DNA of 64,000 nt, taken from the NCBI RefSeq assembly GCF_900100755.1, contig NZ_FNCI01000006.1, positions 62,001 through 126,000 on the forward strand. The letters run 5' to 3'. Within the stretch, counting starts at the first letter, position 1; every line of letters begins with the position of its first letter. Below, piece after piece: positions 15,445 through 23,972 of this stretch. Below the pieces are notes generated by a model. That model was not told the origin of the DNA. It was given only the letters and a program-made list of their open reading frames with translations, and made no database searches. The DNA is from Onishia taeanensis. Lineage in GTDB: Bacteria > Pseudomonadota > Gammaproteobacteria > Pseudomonadales > Halomonadaceae. The position numbers were made by a program, and so were the translations under genes.

Positions 15445-17655
15445 ATGGCCATCACCATGCAGTCGCTTTTTTCCAGGCGATACAGGGTGGCCACCGTGGC
15501 GGCAGTTATTTTCTTTTTCCTGCTGTTGTTTGCGGGTGGTGTTATATTCCAGCGTCATCAAACACTGCAGAATAGATTGGACGAAAACCTTACCTGGGCG
15601 TCCTACCAGTTTGATAGAGAAGTGCGAGAGTTTCGGCTGTCTATAGGCGGCGTGGGTGCATTCGACCTAGATGATGTAATGCTCCGGTTCGACATACTTT
15701 TTAGTCGTGTCAGACTGTTTAAGTACGGCGAGATTGGCAAGGAAATAAGGGCCATGGACGGCTTGCCTGAGTTGGTGAGTAAGGCCTACTCACTGATTGA
15801 GTCCATGGATGATCGGCTTGCCTCGCTTCCAGATAGTGCCACCTCACTTTCCGAAGATTTGCTCTATCATCTGCGGCAAGAAAGCGTGTCGCTTCAGGAT
15901 ATTTCCTCCCGTATTCTTCTTGATGTCAGCGACGAGGTGGTGGCGACGCGTGCGCATCAACAAAGGGGACTGCTACGGCTCTATGCGCTGGTGATAGCGC
16001 TGGCTCTGTTGTTGCTCGTCTCGGGTGGTGTTCTCGTCCATGCTCTAATACGCGAAGGCCGGGCACGTGGTGAGAAGGCTTGGCTGTTGCAGCGACAGAC
16101 TCACGAATTGAATGAAGTCGCCATGCTGGCCCAAGAGGCGAGCCGTGCCAAGTCGGAGTTCATGGCGATAATGAGCCATGAGGTTCGCACGCCACTTAAC
16201 GGCGTGATCGGCATGGCCGACCTGCTCTCTGACGAGCCTATGTCTGCTCGGGGCTGCAACTATCTAATGGCACTAAAGCAAAGTGCCGATGGGCTGCAGG
16301 CGGTTATCAACGATGTCCTCGATTACACCAAGATGGAATCGGGGCCACTCGAGCTTGACCAGCAACCCTTTGATCTAAAGAATTTCTTGGCACAACTCTG
16401 TGCTGGTTATCAGCTACGCTGTAATTGCCCATCGTTGACCTTCAACTATCATATCGATGATAGCGTTCCGCAATATGTTAGCGGCGACGTCAATCGCCTT
16501 CGCCAGGTTTTGATGAATTTATGCAATAACGCCATGAAGTTCACCCAGGAGGGGGCGATCACACTTTCGGTCATGGCTGGCGCCGGTTCCTCGATTCGTT
16601 TTGAAGTAAGAGATACGGGATGCGGCATTGCGCCGGAGGATCAGGCGCGGTTGTTTACACCTTTTACGCAGGTAGATGCATCGATTAGTCGTCGTCATGA
16701 AGGCACAGGGCTGGGGCTCGCAATTTGCCAGCGGCTTGTCACTGCCATGGGCGGAACCATACATGTCGAGAGTCAGCTCGATATAGGCAGCAAGTTTTGG
16801 TTCGACGTTGTCTTACCTGAAGTGCCGCGCAGCGATACGGAGAAACGTAGCGATTTAAACGAGCTCAGCCTGCTTCGGCATAAGATCTTGGTCGTTGAAG
16901 ATAACCCCATCAACCAGACGCTGGTTGAGGCCATGCTTGAGCAAATGGGGCAGGACGTAGTGGTGGTGGATAATGGCGCTGCAGCGCTAATGAGGATGGA
17001 AGAAGAGGCTTTTGATCTCGTCCTGATGGACATGCAAATGCCGGTTCTCGATGGCCTGGAAACAACGCGCCGTTGGCGGTCACGAGAGAACGGAAAACAC
17101 TTACCTATTATCGCCATGACGGCAAATGTAATGCCTGCCGCTTTGGAAAGCTGTTTTCGTAGCGGGATGGATAACGTACTCAGTAAGCCCTTTACTCGTG
17201 AAGCCATGTTGACGATGTTGAGCAAGTATCTTGAGCGGGCATCAACGATGCCTGCGGCCGAAGCGGCCAGCGAGGCGCGCGACGTGGATAAAGAGGCACC
17301 ATTAAACGGCGACCTGCTGGATGCGTCGATTTGTGAGGAACTGCGTTACACCTTGGATCCCGTTGCTCTCGAGGGCTTGATGCGAACCTATTTGATGAGA
17401 CTCGAAGCGCGCCTCGAGGACCTGCAAGATTACCTCGATGCCGGTAATCGGCAGGCGTTGGAGCGTGAGGCGCACTCGTTAAGAGGCGCCTCCGCGGCCT
17501 TGGGGTTCGTGGCTATCGCTAAGGTGGCAGGGGGGCTGGAAGAGGCCCCGCCTGACACCTCGCGCGAAGAGCTGCAGTGTCAACTCGATGCGCTGCGTAG
17601 TCTAAAAGACGGGGCTTATGAAGCGCTGATGGAAGCCAACTTGCTATCTGCTTAA
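15445..17655 (+). CDS. Hybrid sensor histidine kinase with receiver and Hpt domains
   Basis: A ~736-residue membrane kinase. Two membrane helices (about 16-36 and 180-202) bracket a ~145-residue periplasmic region without recognised family. HisKA follows with H245 (FMAIMSHEVRTP), then the ATPase with N box (LMNLCNNAMKF) and G boxes (DTGCGIAP, GTGLGLAICQ), a receiver with D529 (LVLMDMQMP) and an Hpt domain with H677 (REAHSLRGASAALG). This is a full internal His-Asp-His relay, so an output regulator is needed elsewhere; the OmpR-type and REC-EAL genes beside it are candidates. The start is uncertain: the frame opens at 15352 inside the upstream gene, and ATG codons at 15445 and 15457 fit better. 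Confidence 0.92.
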   Translation: MAITMQSLFSRRYRVATVAAVIFFFLLLFAGGVIFQRHQTLQNRLDENLTWASYQFDREVREFRLSIGGVGAFDLDDVMLRFDILFSRVRLFKYGEIGKEIRAMDGLPELVSKAYSLIESMDDRLASLPDSATSLSEDLLYHLRQESVSLQDISSRILLDVSDEVVATRAHQQRGLLRLYALVIALALLLLVSGGVLVHALIREGRARGEKAWLLQRQTHELNEVAMLAQEASRAKSEFMAIMSHEVRTPLNGVIGMADLLSDEPMSARGCNYLMALKQSADGLQAVINDVLDYTKMESGPLELDQQPFDLKNFLAQLCAGYQLRCNCPSLTFNYHIDDSVPQYVSGDVNRLRQVLMNLCNNAMKFTQEGAITLSVMAGAGSSIRFEVRDTGCGIAPEDQARLFTPFTQVDASISRRHEGTGLGLAICQRLVTAMGGTIHVESQLDIGSKFWFDVVLPEVPRSDTEKRSDLNELSLLRHKILVVEDNPINQTLVEAMLEQMGQDVVVVDNGAAALMRMEEEAFDLVLMDMQMPVLDGLETTRRWRSRENGKHLPIIAMTANVMPAALESCFRSGMDNVLSKPFTREAMLTMLSKYLERASTMPAAEAASEARDVDKEAPLNGDLLDASICEELRYTLDPVALEGLMRTYLMRLEARLEDLQDYLDAGNRQALEREAHSLRGASAALGFVAIAKVAGGLEEAPPDTSREELQCQLDALRSLKDGAYEALMEANLLSA

Positions 17656-17661
17656 GAGGAT

Positions 17662-18867
17662 TCATCGCTGCCCGCCAAGGGCTGTGGTGACGGCGTTGGC
17701 CTTGACTGCCAGCGGGCGTTGTTCAATAGACTGGTTGCTCAGCCAAGCGTTGAATTCTGCCTCTGGCATTGCTGGCGCCCATAAATAACCTTGTCCTTCG
17801 TCACAGCCCGCCAGCCGCAGGCGCTCTAATTGACCAGGTGTCTCTATGCCCTCTGCCACCACCTTCAGACCCAAGCGCTTAGCCAGCTCTATCGCGGATA
17901 GGGTGATAGCGGTAGCGTCGTGCTCTTCATCACAATGTGACACGTAGCTACGGTCCAACTTCAGTTCATCGAATGGAAGCTGGTGAAGCTGGGTCAGTGA
18001 TGAATGGCCGGTACCAAAGTCATCCAGCGACAAACGGCACCCCCGCTCCCGTAAGGCTTGCAAAATGTGGCGAGCATATCGGTAACACTCGATGCCGGTG
18101 TTTTCTGTCAATTCCAGCGTTACACCCTCTAGGCCTTTGGCCCGCGATGCCACCATACGATCGAAGGTATCAAGTAGATTGGGCACCTTGAGTAGCTGTG
18201 CAGGAATATTGATGGCGATATTCAACTCCGAGCCATTCCTACGCCAGCGCTCCTGCTGCGCGAAGGCCCGCTTGATCACGTACCAGGTGAGGTCGACGAT
18301 CTGACCGCTCTGTTCGGCCAGGGGGATGAAGCAGTCGGGGGGAATGATGCCAAGAACTGGGTCTTTCCATCTTGCCAGCACTTCCACTCCCGTTATTTTC
18401 CGCGATGCCAGGTCGTACTTTGGTTGGTAAGCTGTGAATAGGTGACCACTCTGCATCGCTAGTGCGAGGTCGCTGGCGGTGACTTGTCGCGCCATGTTGT
18501 GTGGGAGGCCAATAAAGTGATCCAGTTCGGTCAGCAATTTTGACTTGGGTAAGAAACCGAGGATATTGAGCCGTTTCCTCGCACCTTCTTTCAAGATGTG
18601 GCTAGCCATCTCAGGATCACAGCTGCTAATTAATATGATGGCCATGTCTAACCTAAGGTTGCTTAGATAATCAATGACATCCAATCCATTGAAATCACCT
18701 AAGTCGTAATCCAGCAACATCAAGTCAGCCTCCAGAAGCTCGGGGTGGCAGACGAGATCGCCCAGACCGCTGGCAGTTGCCACCTCGTACTCTCTCTTTT
18801 TTAGCAAGTGACTGCTGACCATCTGTATTTCGATATCGTCATCGACGATTACGGCACGCTTGATCAC
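17662..18867 (-). CDS. Response regulator with EAL phosphodiesterase domain
   Basis: A 401-residue cytoplasmic protein: receiver domain (1-~120, phosphoacceptor D53, acidic pocket D9-D11) and EAL domain (about 130-380). The signature motif reads EVL at 162-164 instead of EAL, a common active variant. DDFGTG (282-287) and VAEGIET are intact, so hydrolysis of c-di-GMP is expected, probably controlled by phosphorylation. It is convergent with the hybrid kinase, with only 6 bases between the stops and no room for a terminator, so the two transcripts must overlap. The hybrid kinase may be the phosphodonor (inference). Confidence 0.92.
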   Translation of the reverse strand: MIKRAVIVDDDIEIQMVSSHLLKKREYEVATASGLGDLVCHPELLEADLMLLDYDLGDFNGLDVIDYLSNLRLDMAIILISSCDPEMASHILKEGARKRLNILGFLPKSKLLTELDHFIGLPHNMARQVTASDLALAMQSGHLFTAYQPKYDLASRKITGVEVLARWKDPVLGIIPPDCFIPLAEQSGQIVDLTWYVIKRAFAQQERWRRNGSELNIAINIPAQLLKVPNLLDTFDRMVASRAKGLEGVTLELTENTGIECYRYARHILQALRERGCRLSLDDFGTGHSSLTQLHQLPFDELKLDRSYVSHCDEEHDATAITLSAIELAKRLGLKVVAEGIETPGQLERLRLAGCDEGQGYLWAPAMPEAEFNAWLSNQSIEQRPLAVKANAVTTALGGQR

Positions 18868-18962
18868 TAGATAGATCCTTTCTTTATGCTGCCTCTGGAA
18901 GAGAGAGCCATTACTGCGCGGGCTATATGGGCGATACTAATATTTATGTTCCACTGTAGTGA

Positions 18963-19002
18963 CATGTTGACGCCAACCCACTTCGAGGTTGGCGACAACA
19001 TG
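18963..19002. terminator. Long inverted repeat after the chemoreceptor gene
   Basis: A near-perfect stem: CATGTTG-A-CGCCAACC (18963-18978) pairs with GGTTGGCG-A-CAACATG (18987-19002), with one A/A mismatch. It lies 15 bases after the stop of the minus-strand chemoreceptor. No T tract follows on either strand, so it may be a processed end or rho-dependent site. Confidence 0.55.
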
Positions 19003-19016
19003 ATATCTGTTATCGA

Positions 19017-20702
19017 TTAGAATGCCTCCCACTCTAGCTCGGATGTTCTTGCCTGAGGCAGGGTGGGCCGGCGCACAGTTTGCGGTGCACTGTGACGCTG
19101 TGACACCGTTGGGACCGACGGTACTGGCAGGGTGTCGACTTGATCATTGCTCAGCTTGAAGGAGGCAATCAAACTATTGAGTCGCTCGGCTTGCTCTCGC
19201 ATTTCGCCCGCCGCGGCGCTGGACTCTTCAACCAGCGATGCATTCTGTTGTGTCATGTTATCGAGCTGGTTGATTGCAGTATTGATCTGCATGATACCCA
19301 AGCTTTGCTCTTTCGCGCCGGCCGTAATATCACCGATCACGTGAGTCACGCGCTCGATGCTGTCAACGATCTCATTCATTGTTTTGCCGGTACTTTGGAC
19401 TAGGTCGACCCCTGTTTGAGTACGAGTGACCGAGGTGTCGATTAATTCACGAATGTCTCGGGAGGCGTCACTGGAGCGACTGGCCAGCGTACGTACTTCC
19501 TGAGCAACAACCGCAAATCCTCGGCCATGCTCCCCGGCGCGTGCCGCCTCGACCGAAGCGTTGAGTGCCAAAATGTTCGTTTGGAAGGCAATCCCGTCGA
19601 TCAGCGTGATGATTTCGCTGATCTGAGAGGCCGACGTCCTGATTTCCTCCATGGTTTTCTTAACCTGGTCCATGGCTTCCTGACCCCGGCGAGTGACATC
19701 TACGGTTGAAAGGACCAGCTGATTCGCCTCTGTCGCAGCATCTGAGGTGACAGCAACGGTTGCGGTGATTTCTTCCATAGAAGCCGATGTTTCCTGCAGG
19801 CTTGAAGCCGCTTGTTCGGTGCGTGATGCAAGATCCTGACTGCCCTTGGCAATTTCATCCGATGCAAAATGTACGCTCTTGGTACTGGTGCTCACGGCCT
19901 GAAGAGTCTTATCGATGCGACTGACGAAGGCATTGAACTGTAGTGCTAGATCGCCGATTTCATCGCTGCGTTTGGTGTTGATTCGGGCAGTCAGGTCCCC
20001 ATCGCCCTCAGCAATCTCTTTGATACGCCCGGTAATTTGGCGAATCGCTTTCGACATCATCTGCGGCCCAATGAGCGCTAGTGAAACGGCACCGATGAAG
20101 ACCAGCAGGACGAACGTGAATGTGGAAGTCTGATGAGTATTTATCTTACTGATGGCGCTTTTTTCCATTTCCAGGATCTGCGGCATGATGGATTCGCCAG
20201 CAGAATTCAAGAAACCTCTGAAATCCGCAAAGGAGGCAGCGGCCTGTCCATCCAGAAGGCTATCGGCGGCCCTATCATTACCTTGTGCATGAAGCGTGAT
20301 GACATTCTTGGCTTGCGCCAACCATTGCGTGAACTTCTCTTCGCTACCGTTCAATAATTGGGTGATCTCAGGATGGTTCACCATGACGCTTGAGAACTCA
20401 TTGAGGCGGTCCTGAACCTGTTGCGTGTTTTCTTGGAAGTCGCTGATGGATTTTTCAGCATTTTCAGTACCCGGCTCTTCTCGCATGTACTCCAGTACAC
20501 TCATCTGGGCCTGATACAGGTCGCGATCCGCATTGGTGATGAGGAAAATGGCGCGAGTAAAGTCGTTACCGATTTCTACCATATGCTTCTTCATCGAGCT
20601 TACGAGGAAGAAGTTAAGGGCGAAAACGATTAGCAGGGATATTGCTACCGCAGTAAAGGCAACGGAGTATTTGACGCTAATACGGTTTAAGGCTTTTTTC
20701 AT
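19017..20702 (-). CDS. Methyl-accepting chemotaxis protein (four-helix-bundle type)
   Basis: A 561-residue transmembrane chemoreceptor. A short cytoplasmic tail (MKKALNRISVKYS), a first membrane helix, a ~150-residue helical periplasmic domain like the 4HB_MCP type, a second membrane helix near 190-212, a HAMP domain, and a signalling domain with the conserved hairpin tip (IDGIAFQTNILALNAAxEAARAGE form, here NILALNASVEAARAGEHG). The protein ends in EWEAF, a CheR-docking pentapeptide of the xWxxF type, so it can recruit the methyltransferase. The chosen ATG at 20702 fits the usual N-terminus; upstream in-frame codons to 20783 do not. No flagellar or che genes are in the window. Confidence 0.92.
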   Translation of the reverse strand: MKKALNRISVKYSVAFTAVAISLLIVFALNFFLVSSMKKHMVEIGNDFTRAIFLITNADRDLYQAQMSVLEYMREEPGTENAEKSISDFQENTQQVQDRLNEFSSVMVNHPEITQLLNGSEEKFTQWLAQAKNVITLHAQGNDRAADSLLDGQAAASFADFRGFLNSAGESIMPQILEMEKSAISKINTHQTSTFTFVLLVFIGAVSLALIGPQMMSKAIRQITGRIKEIAEGDGDLTARINTKRSDEIGDLALQFNAFVSRIDKTLQAVSTSTKSVHFASDEIAKGSQDLASRTEQAASSLQETSASMEEITATVAVTSDAATEANQLVLSTVDVTRRGQEAMDQVKKTMEEIRTSASQISEIITLIDGIAFQTNILALNASVEAARAGEHGRGFAVVAQEVRTLASRSSDASRDIRELIDTSVTRTQTGVDLVQSTGKTMNEIVDSIERVTHVIGDITAGAKEQSLGIMQINTAINQLDNMTQQNASLVEESSAAAGEMREQAERLNSLIASFKLSNDQVDTLPVPSVPTVSQRHSAPQTVRRPTLPQARTSELEWEAF

Positions 20703-20981
20703 TTTATGTATCTCGAGAAGTCTGGCTTTTAAGTAAGCCTTTTGGGTGCGACTACCCGGTGAAAAGTACTGCGGCCTTTGCAACCCGTCTACATACTGAC
20801 CTTATCTTTGACGCTTGTTTACATTTGGGGGGTATTGCCACTCCTGGGCCTCGGCCGGCAACTGGTGTGGGCATTAGTCTGACGTGATGAAAAACCTGAG
20901 GCAGGTGAGTGCTAGGCTGCGTTTTCGACGCCACCTTGGCCGTCACTATTACGTATCGGTATGAGTGCTACAGCTGCTGGA

Positions 20982-21197
20982 TCAGCCTTGGCGACGCAGC
21001 GGATCGAGTAGCCCGCTGAGCCCGTTGTGGTCAATCTCCTGCATCAGTTGAAGTAGGCGACCGATCTCGCCATTAGGGAAACCCTCCCGGGCAAACCAGT
21101 TGAGGTAGCCGCCGGGTAGGTCCGCGATCAGGGTGCCCTGGTGCTTGCCAAAGGGCATTTTCAGTGTCACCAAGCGTTCCAGATCTTCGGGGTTCAC
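20982..21197 (-). CDS. DUF3820 family small protein
   Basis: A 71-residue cytoplasmic protein with the family signature MPFGKHQGTLIADLPGGYLNWF, close to the whole length of DUF3820 proteins (sometimes called quorum-sensing-regulated virulence factors). The GTG at 21197 is chosen because AGGA lies 7 bases upstream; a longer frame opens at an ATG at 21239. Function unknown. Confidence 0.8.
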   Translation of the reverse strand: MNPEDLERLVTLKMPFGKHQGTLIADLPGGYLNWFAREGFPNGEIGRLLQLMQEIDHNGLSGLLDPLRRQG

Positions 21198-21396
21198 GGC
21201 ATTTTCCTCGAAAGGCCAGCGATGGGGTGCGGTGCCCATGAAGGCGTGGCAGGGGCGGGAACAGGCTTAGCTGGGATAAGGCCTTGGCTCACCTAAGCGA
21301 GCGGCGAGCTTACGTCAGCGAGCCTTCTTTCTCCAGCTTCGTCGTGTCTTGCCGACCTGTTGCCAGCAGGCACCCGCATGTTGAGAATGCTGATAA

Positions 21397-21426
21397 TAGC
21401 GACGATTAGGAACCTAATAGTCGCTA
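21397..21426. promoter_or_regulatory. 30-bp palindrome, likely operator of the SDR gene
   Basis: A near-perfect inverted repeat, TAGCGAC-g-ATTAGG-AA-CCTAAT-a-GTCGCTA, centred 49 bases before the SDR start. A GATAAT hexamer at 21392-21397 abuts its left end and could be a -10 element, so a repressor bound here would cover the transcription start. The regulator is not in the window. Similar palindromes are used by MarR- and HxlR-type repressors of quinone or nitro-compound genes (analogy only). Confidence 0.55.
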
Positions 21427-21459
21427 CCTAGCGAGCACAAGAACCGATAGGAGATTAGC

Positions 21460-22092
21460 ATGACCACCTTAGTGATCGGTGCCAACGGCCAGATCGGCCA
21501 CCAGTTCTGCGCGATTGCCGCCAAGGCCGGCCTGCCCATCAAGGCCATGATCCGCCATGAAGACCAGCGTGCCTGGTTTACCGAACAGGGCATCGACACC
21601 GTGATCGCCGATCTAGAAGGTGACTTTCGCCATGCCTTCGAAGGCTGCGATCAGGTGCTGTTCACGGCCGGCTCCGGCCCCCATACGGGGCCCGACAAAA
21701 CCCTGCTGATCGATTTGTACGCGGCCACTCGCGCCGTTGACGCCAGTCGTGAGTTCGGCATCCAGCGCTTTCTAATGGTCAGCGCCCTGCGTGCCGAAAA
21801 CCCGCAGGAAGCCCCGGAGAAGCTGCGCCCCTACATGGCCGCCAAGTTCGCCGCCGATGCCTACTTGAGAAGTGCCGGCGTGCCCTACCTGATTCTCAAA
21901 CCCGGGCGGTTGACTGATGAAGCCGCCAGCGAGCGAGTGGCTACCTCGCTCGAGGAAACCGGCGGTGAGAACACTGTCTCGCGGGCCAATGTCGCCCATG
22001 CGCTGGTGCACCTGGTCAAGGCAAGCGACCTTATCGATCGCGAGTTCTATCTGCTCGACGGCGAGCGCGAGATCGGCGCCGCACTCCGCTAG
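21460..22092 (+). CDS. Atypical short-chain dehydrogenase (NAD(P)H-binding)
   Basis: A 210-residue NAD(P)-binding protein of the atypical SDR group. The N-terminal nucleotide motif is VIGANGQIGHQF (residues ~5-16), a variant of GxxGxxG; SALRAENP and the YMAAKF segment mark the SDR active-site area, with Y and K in a YxxxK-like order. Family members include YtfG-type quinone reductases and sugar/flavin reductases. The start ATG follows AGGAG 7 bases upstream. A large palindrome and a possible -10 box lie just upstream. The next gene, an NfsA-type reductase, points to a small cluster for handling electrophilic or nitro/quinone compounds (inference). Confidence 0.85.
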   Translation: MTTLVIGANGQIGHQFCAIAAKAGLPIKAMIRHEDQRAWFTEQGIDTVIADLEGDFRHAFEGCDQVLFTAGSGPHTGPDKTLLIDLYAATRAVDASREFGIQRFLMVSALRAENPQEAPEKLRPYMAAKFAADAYLRSAGVPYLILKPGRLTDEAASERVATSLEETGGENTVSRANVAHALVHLVKASDLIDREFYLLDGEREIGAALR

Positions 22093-22258
22093 TCGCGAGT
22101 TACGTCATCTGCTTGCCTGGTCGGAGGAGGCTTGTCGCCAAGTAAGCGCTGGATTACTGAGATTGGTGTCAGAATATAATAAGCATGCTATTTATTTTCA
22201 CATGCGTTTGCTGCCACTATGGGTCTACCCAATCCCTGATCGCCTATCACGAGGTCCC

Positions 22259-22990
22259 ATGAACGCTACCATCGAGCTGCTGAAATCCCACCGTTCGATC
22301 CGCAAGTTCACCGAGCAGAAGATCCCCCACGAGCTGCTGTTGGAGCTTGTCCGTGCTGGCCAGAGTGCCGCCACCTCCAGCCATGTTCAGGCGTACAGCG
22401 TTATCCATGTGAAGAACCCTACCAACCGCCAAAAAATTGCCGAACTGGCCGGCGGACAGGCCTATGTCGCCGACGCCTCTGACTTCCTGGTGTTCTGCGC
22501 CGATATGAAACGACCCACTGAAGCCTCTGAGCGCACCGGTGCCAATGTCGTGCGCGGCATGACCGAGCAACTGCTGGTGGCCAGCGTCGATACTGCCCTG
22601 ATGGCTCAGAACGTAGCGGTCGCCGCCGAATCCGAAGGGCTGGGCATTTGCTATATCGGCGGTATCCGTAACAATCCCCAGGCCGTTAGCGATCTGCTGC
22701 ACCTGCCCGAGCACGTCTATCCGGTATTTGGCATGTGCATTGGCTATCCGGCCCAGACCCCGGATATCAAGCCGCGGCTGCCGGTCGAGGCGATTCTCAA
22801 GGAAGATGTTTACGACGATGATCAGCAGCAAGTCGCGGCCTTCGACGACACCATGCATCGCTACTACCGCGAGCGCAGCGGCGGTAACAAGGATGCCGAC
22901 TGGTCCCACAACCTTACGCCGCTCTTCGATACCAAGCTGCGCCCCCACATGCGCGACTTCCTGATCGAACGCGGCTTCGAGATGAAGTGA
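22259..22990 (+). CDS. nfsA: NfsA-type oxygen-insensitive NADPH nitroreductase
   Basis: A 243-residue flavoprotein matching NfsA length (~240). The N-terminal HRSIRKF motif binds FMN; LMAQNVAVAAESEGLGICYIGGIR and YPVFGMCIGYP are typical nitro/FMN-reductase segments. These enzymes reduce nitroaromatics, quinones and similar compounds with NADPH in the cytoplasm. The ATG at 22259 has GAGG at 22251-22254; the frame also extends upstream to 21917 over the SDR gene, which is a shadow. A TATAAT hexamer at 22175-22180 gives a candidate promoter of its own. It follows the SDR by 166 bases. Confidence 0.85.
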   Translation: MNATIELLKSHRSIRKFTEQKIPHELLLELVRAGQSAATSSHVQAYSVIHVKNPTNRQKIAELAGGQAYVADASDFLVFCADMKRPTEASERTGANVVRGMTEQLLVASVDTALMAQNVAVAAESEGLGICYIGGIRNNPQAVSDLLHLPEHVYPVFGMCIGYPAQTPDIKPRLPVEAILKEDVYDDDQQQVAAFDDTMHRYYRERSGGNKDADWSHNLTPLFDTKLRPHMRDFLIERGFEMK

Positions 22991-23084
22991 GGCTTGCTAA
23001 GCGACGGTTCTATAACAGCCTTAGTGACTGTTTTAGCGATTGTATCCACGACTGGATGAGACAGGGTCTTGAAGGGCCTCAGCG

Positions 23085-23612
23085 TCAGCCGTGGATATAG
23101 CGCAGATGGGCATCTCGCCGCAGGCGGATAATGGTGACCACGTTGGTCACGAAGATCAGGCTTTCGGCGATGGTGCCGCCAATCGAGCCCGCCAGCAGGT
23201 TGCTGGCGACCCAGCATAATGCGGCCGCCGCCAGGGCGGCGCGCATGGCGATGCCGCTTAGCATGAACATTCCCCAGGTACCCAGCAGTCCCGCCATCAG
23301 AGCGGGGATGTCGCGCGGGCCGCTCCAGGTCAGCAGAGCCACCGCCGAGGTGGCCGCTAGCATCCCGAGCATCAGCCTGACGTTGCGTGGAAAACGGCGC
23401 ACCAGTGCGATGCGCAGCACGATCAGCGCCGAAATGCCTGCCGCTACCCAACTTCCGAACAGCGCGAACTGGGCGGCGAAGGCGACGTTGGCGAACAGCA
23501 GCAACACGAACAGTTTGTCATCGCGTTTGCTGGCAAAAGCGACGAGACAGAGGGCCAAGGCCACCAGGCTGACGCCTTGACCCAATAGCCATGTTGAGCT
23601 GATCTCTTCCAT
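23085..23612 (-). CDS. ygjV: YgjV-family inner-membrane protein
   Basis: A 175-residue integral membrane protein with about six hydrophobic segments alternating with short basic loops (e.g. VLRIALVRRFPRNVRLMLG, FVTNVVTIIRLRRD). The pattern and length match the YgjV family of unknown function. The ATG at 23612 has GGAAGG just upstream; an in-frame TTG at 23624 lies further out. A GC-rich hairpin (8-bp stem near 23630-23646) stands in the 5' leader. Not clearly in an operon. Confidence 0.75.
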   Translation of the reverse strand: MEEISSTWLLGQGVSLVALALCLVAFASKRDDKLFVLLLFANVAFAAQFALFGSWVAAGISALIVLRIALVRRFPRNVRLMLGMLAATSAVALLTWSGPRDIPALMAGLLGTWGMFMLSGIAMRAALAAAALCWVASNLLAGSIGGTIAESLIFVTNVVTIIRLRRDAHLRYIHG

Positions 23613-23972
23613 GCAACCTTCCAAGCAACCCCCGCTTCCGAAGCGGGGAGTGTTCTGGGTAATAAAAGCGAGGCCATGCTATCACGCTGATGGCGAGATG
23701 GTGTGGGCCTTGGCGGTCACTAGACGAAGAGATGATGGGGCCTGCTGGGTCTGAGAGAGCACGCTTGGCATCGATGCATGGGCTAACGCCAGGGGCAATA
23801 GCCCAATCGTTGGTTTAGCCTCGGGCCAAGGCGGAAGTAAGTCTGTTACCGTCGGGCCTGCGATAGTCGGTCGCTGCGTATGCTGCTTGACTAGAGCGGG
23901 TGATCAGCGCTGCAGTCGCGGACGCTGAAGCCAGAGAGCCGCCACTGTTGATGCTTGCCAAAAGGAGTCCGA
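23613..23972. other. Divergent intergenic region
   Basis: About 360 bases between the YgjV-family gene and the MFS gene. It contains the leader hairpin CCCCGCTT/AAGCGGGG near 23630-23646. No coding sequence, tRNA or clear promoter hexamers were seen in the rest. Confidence 0.5.
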
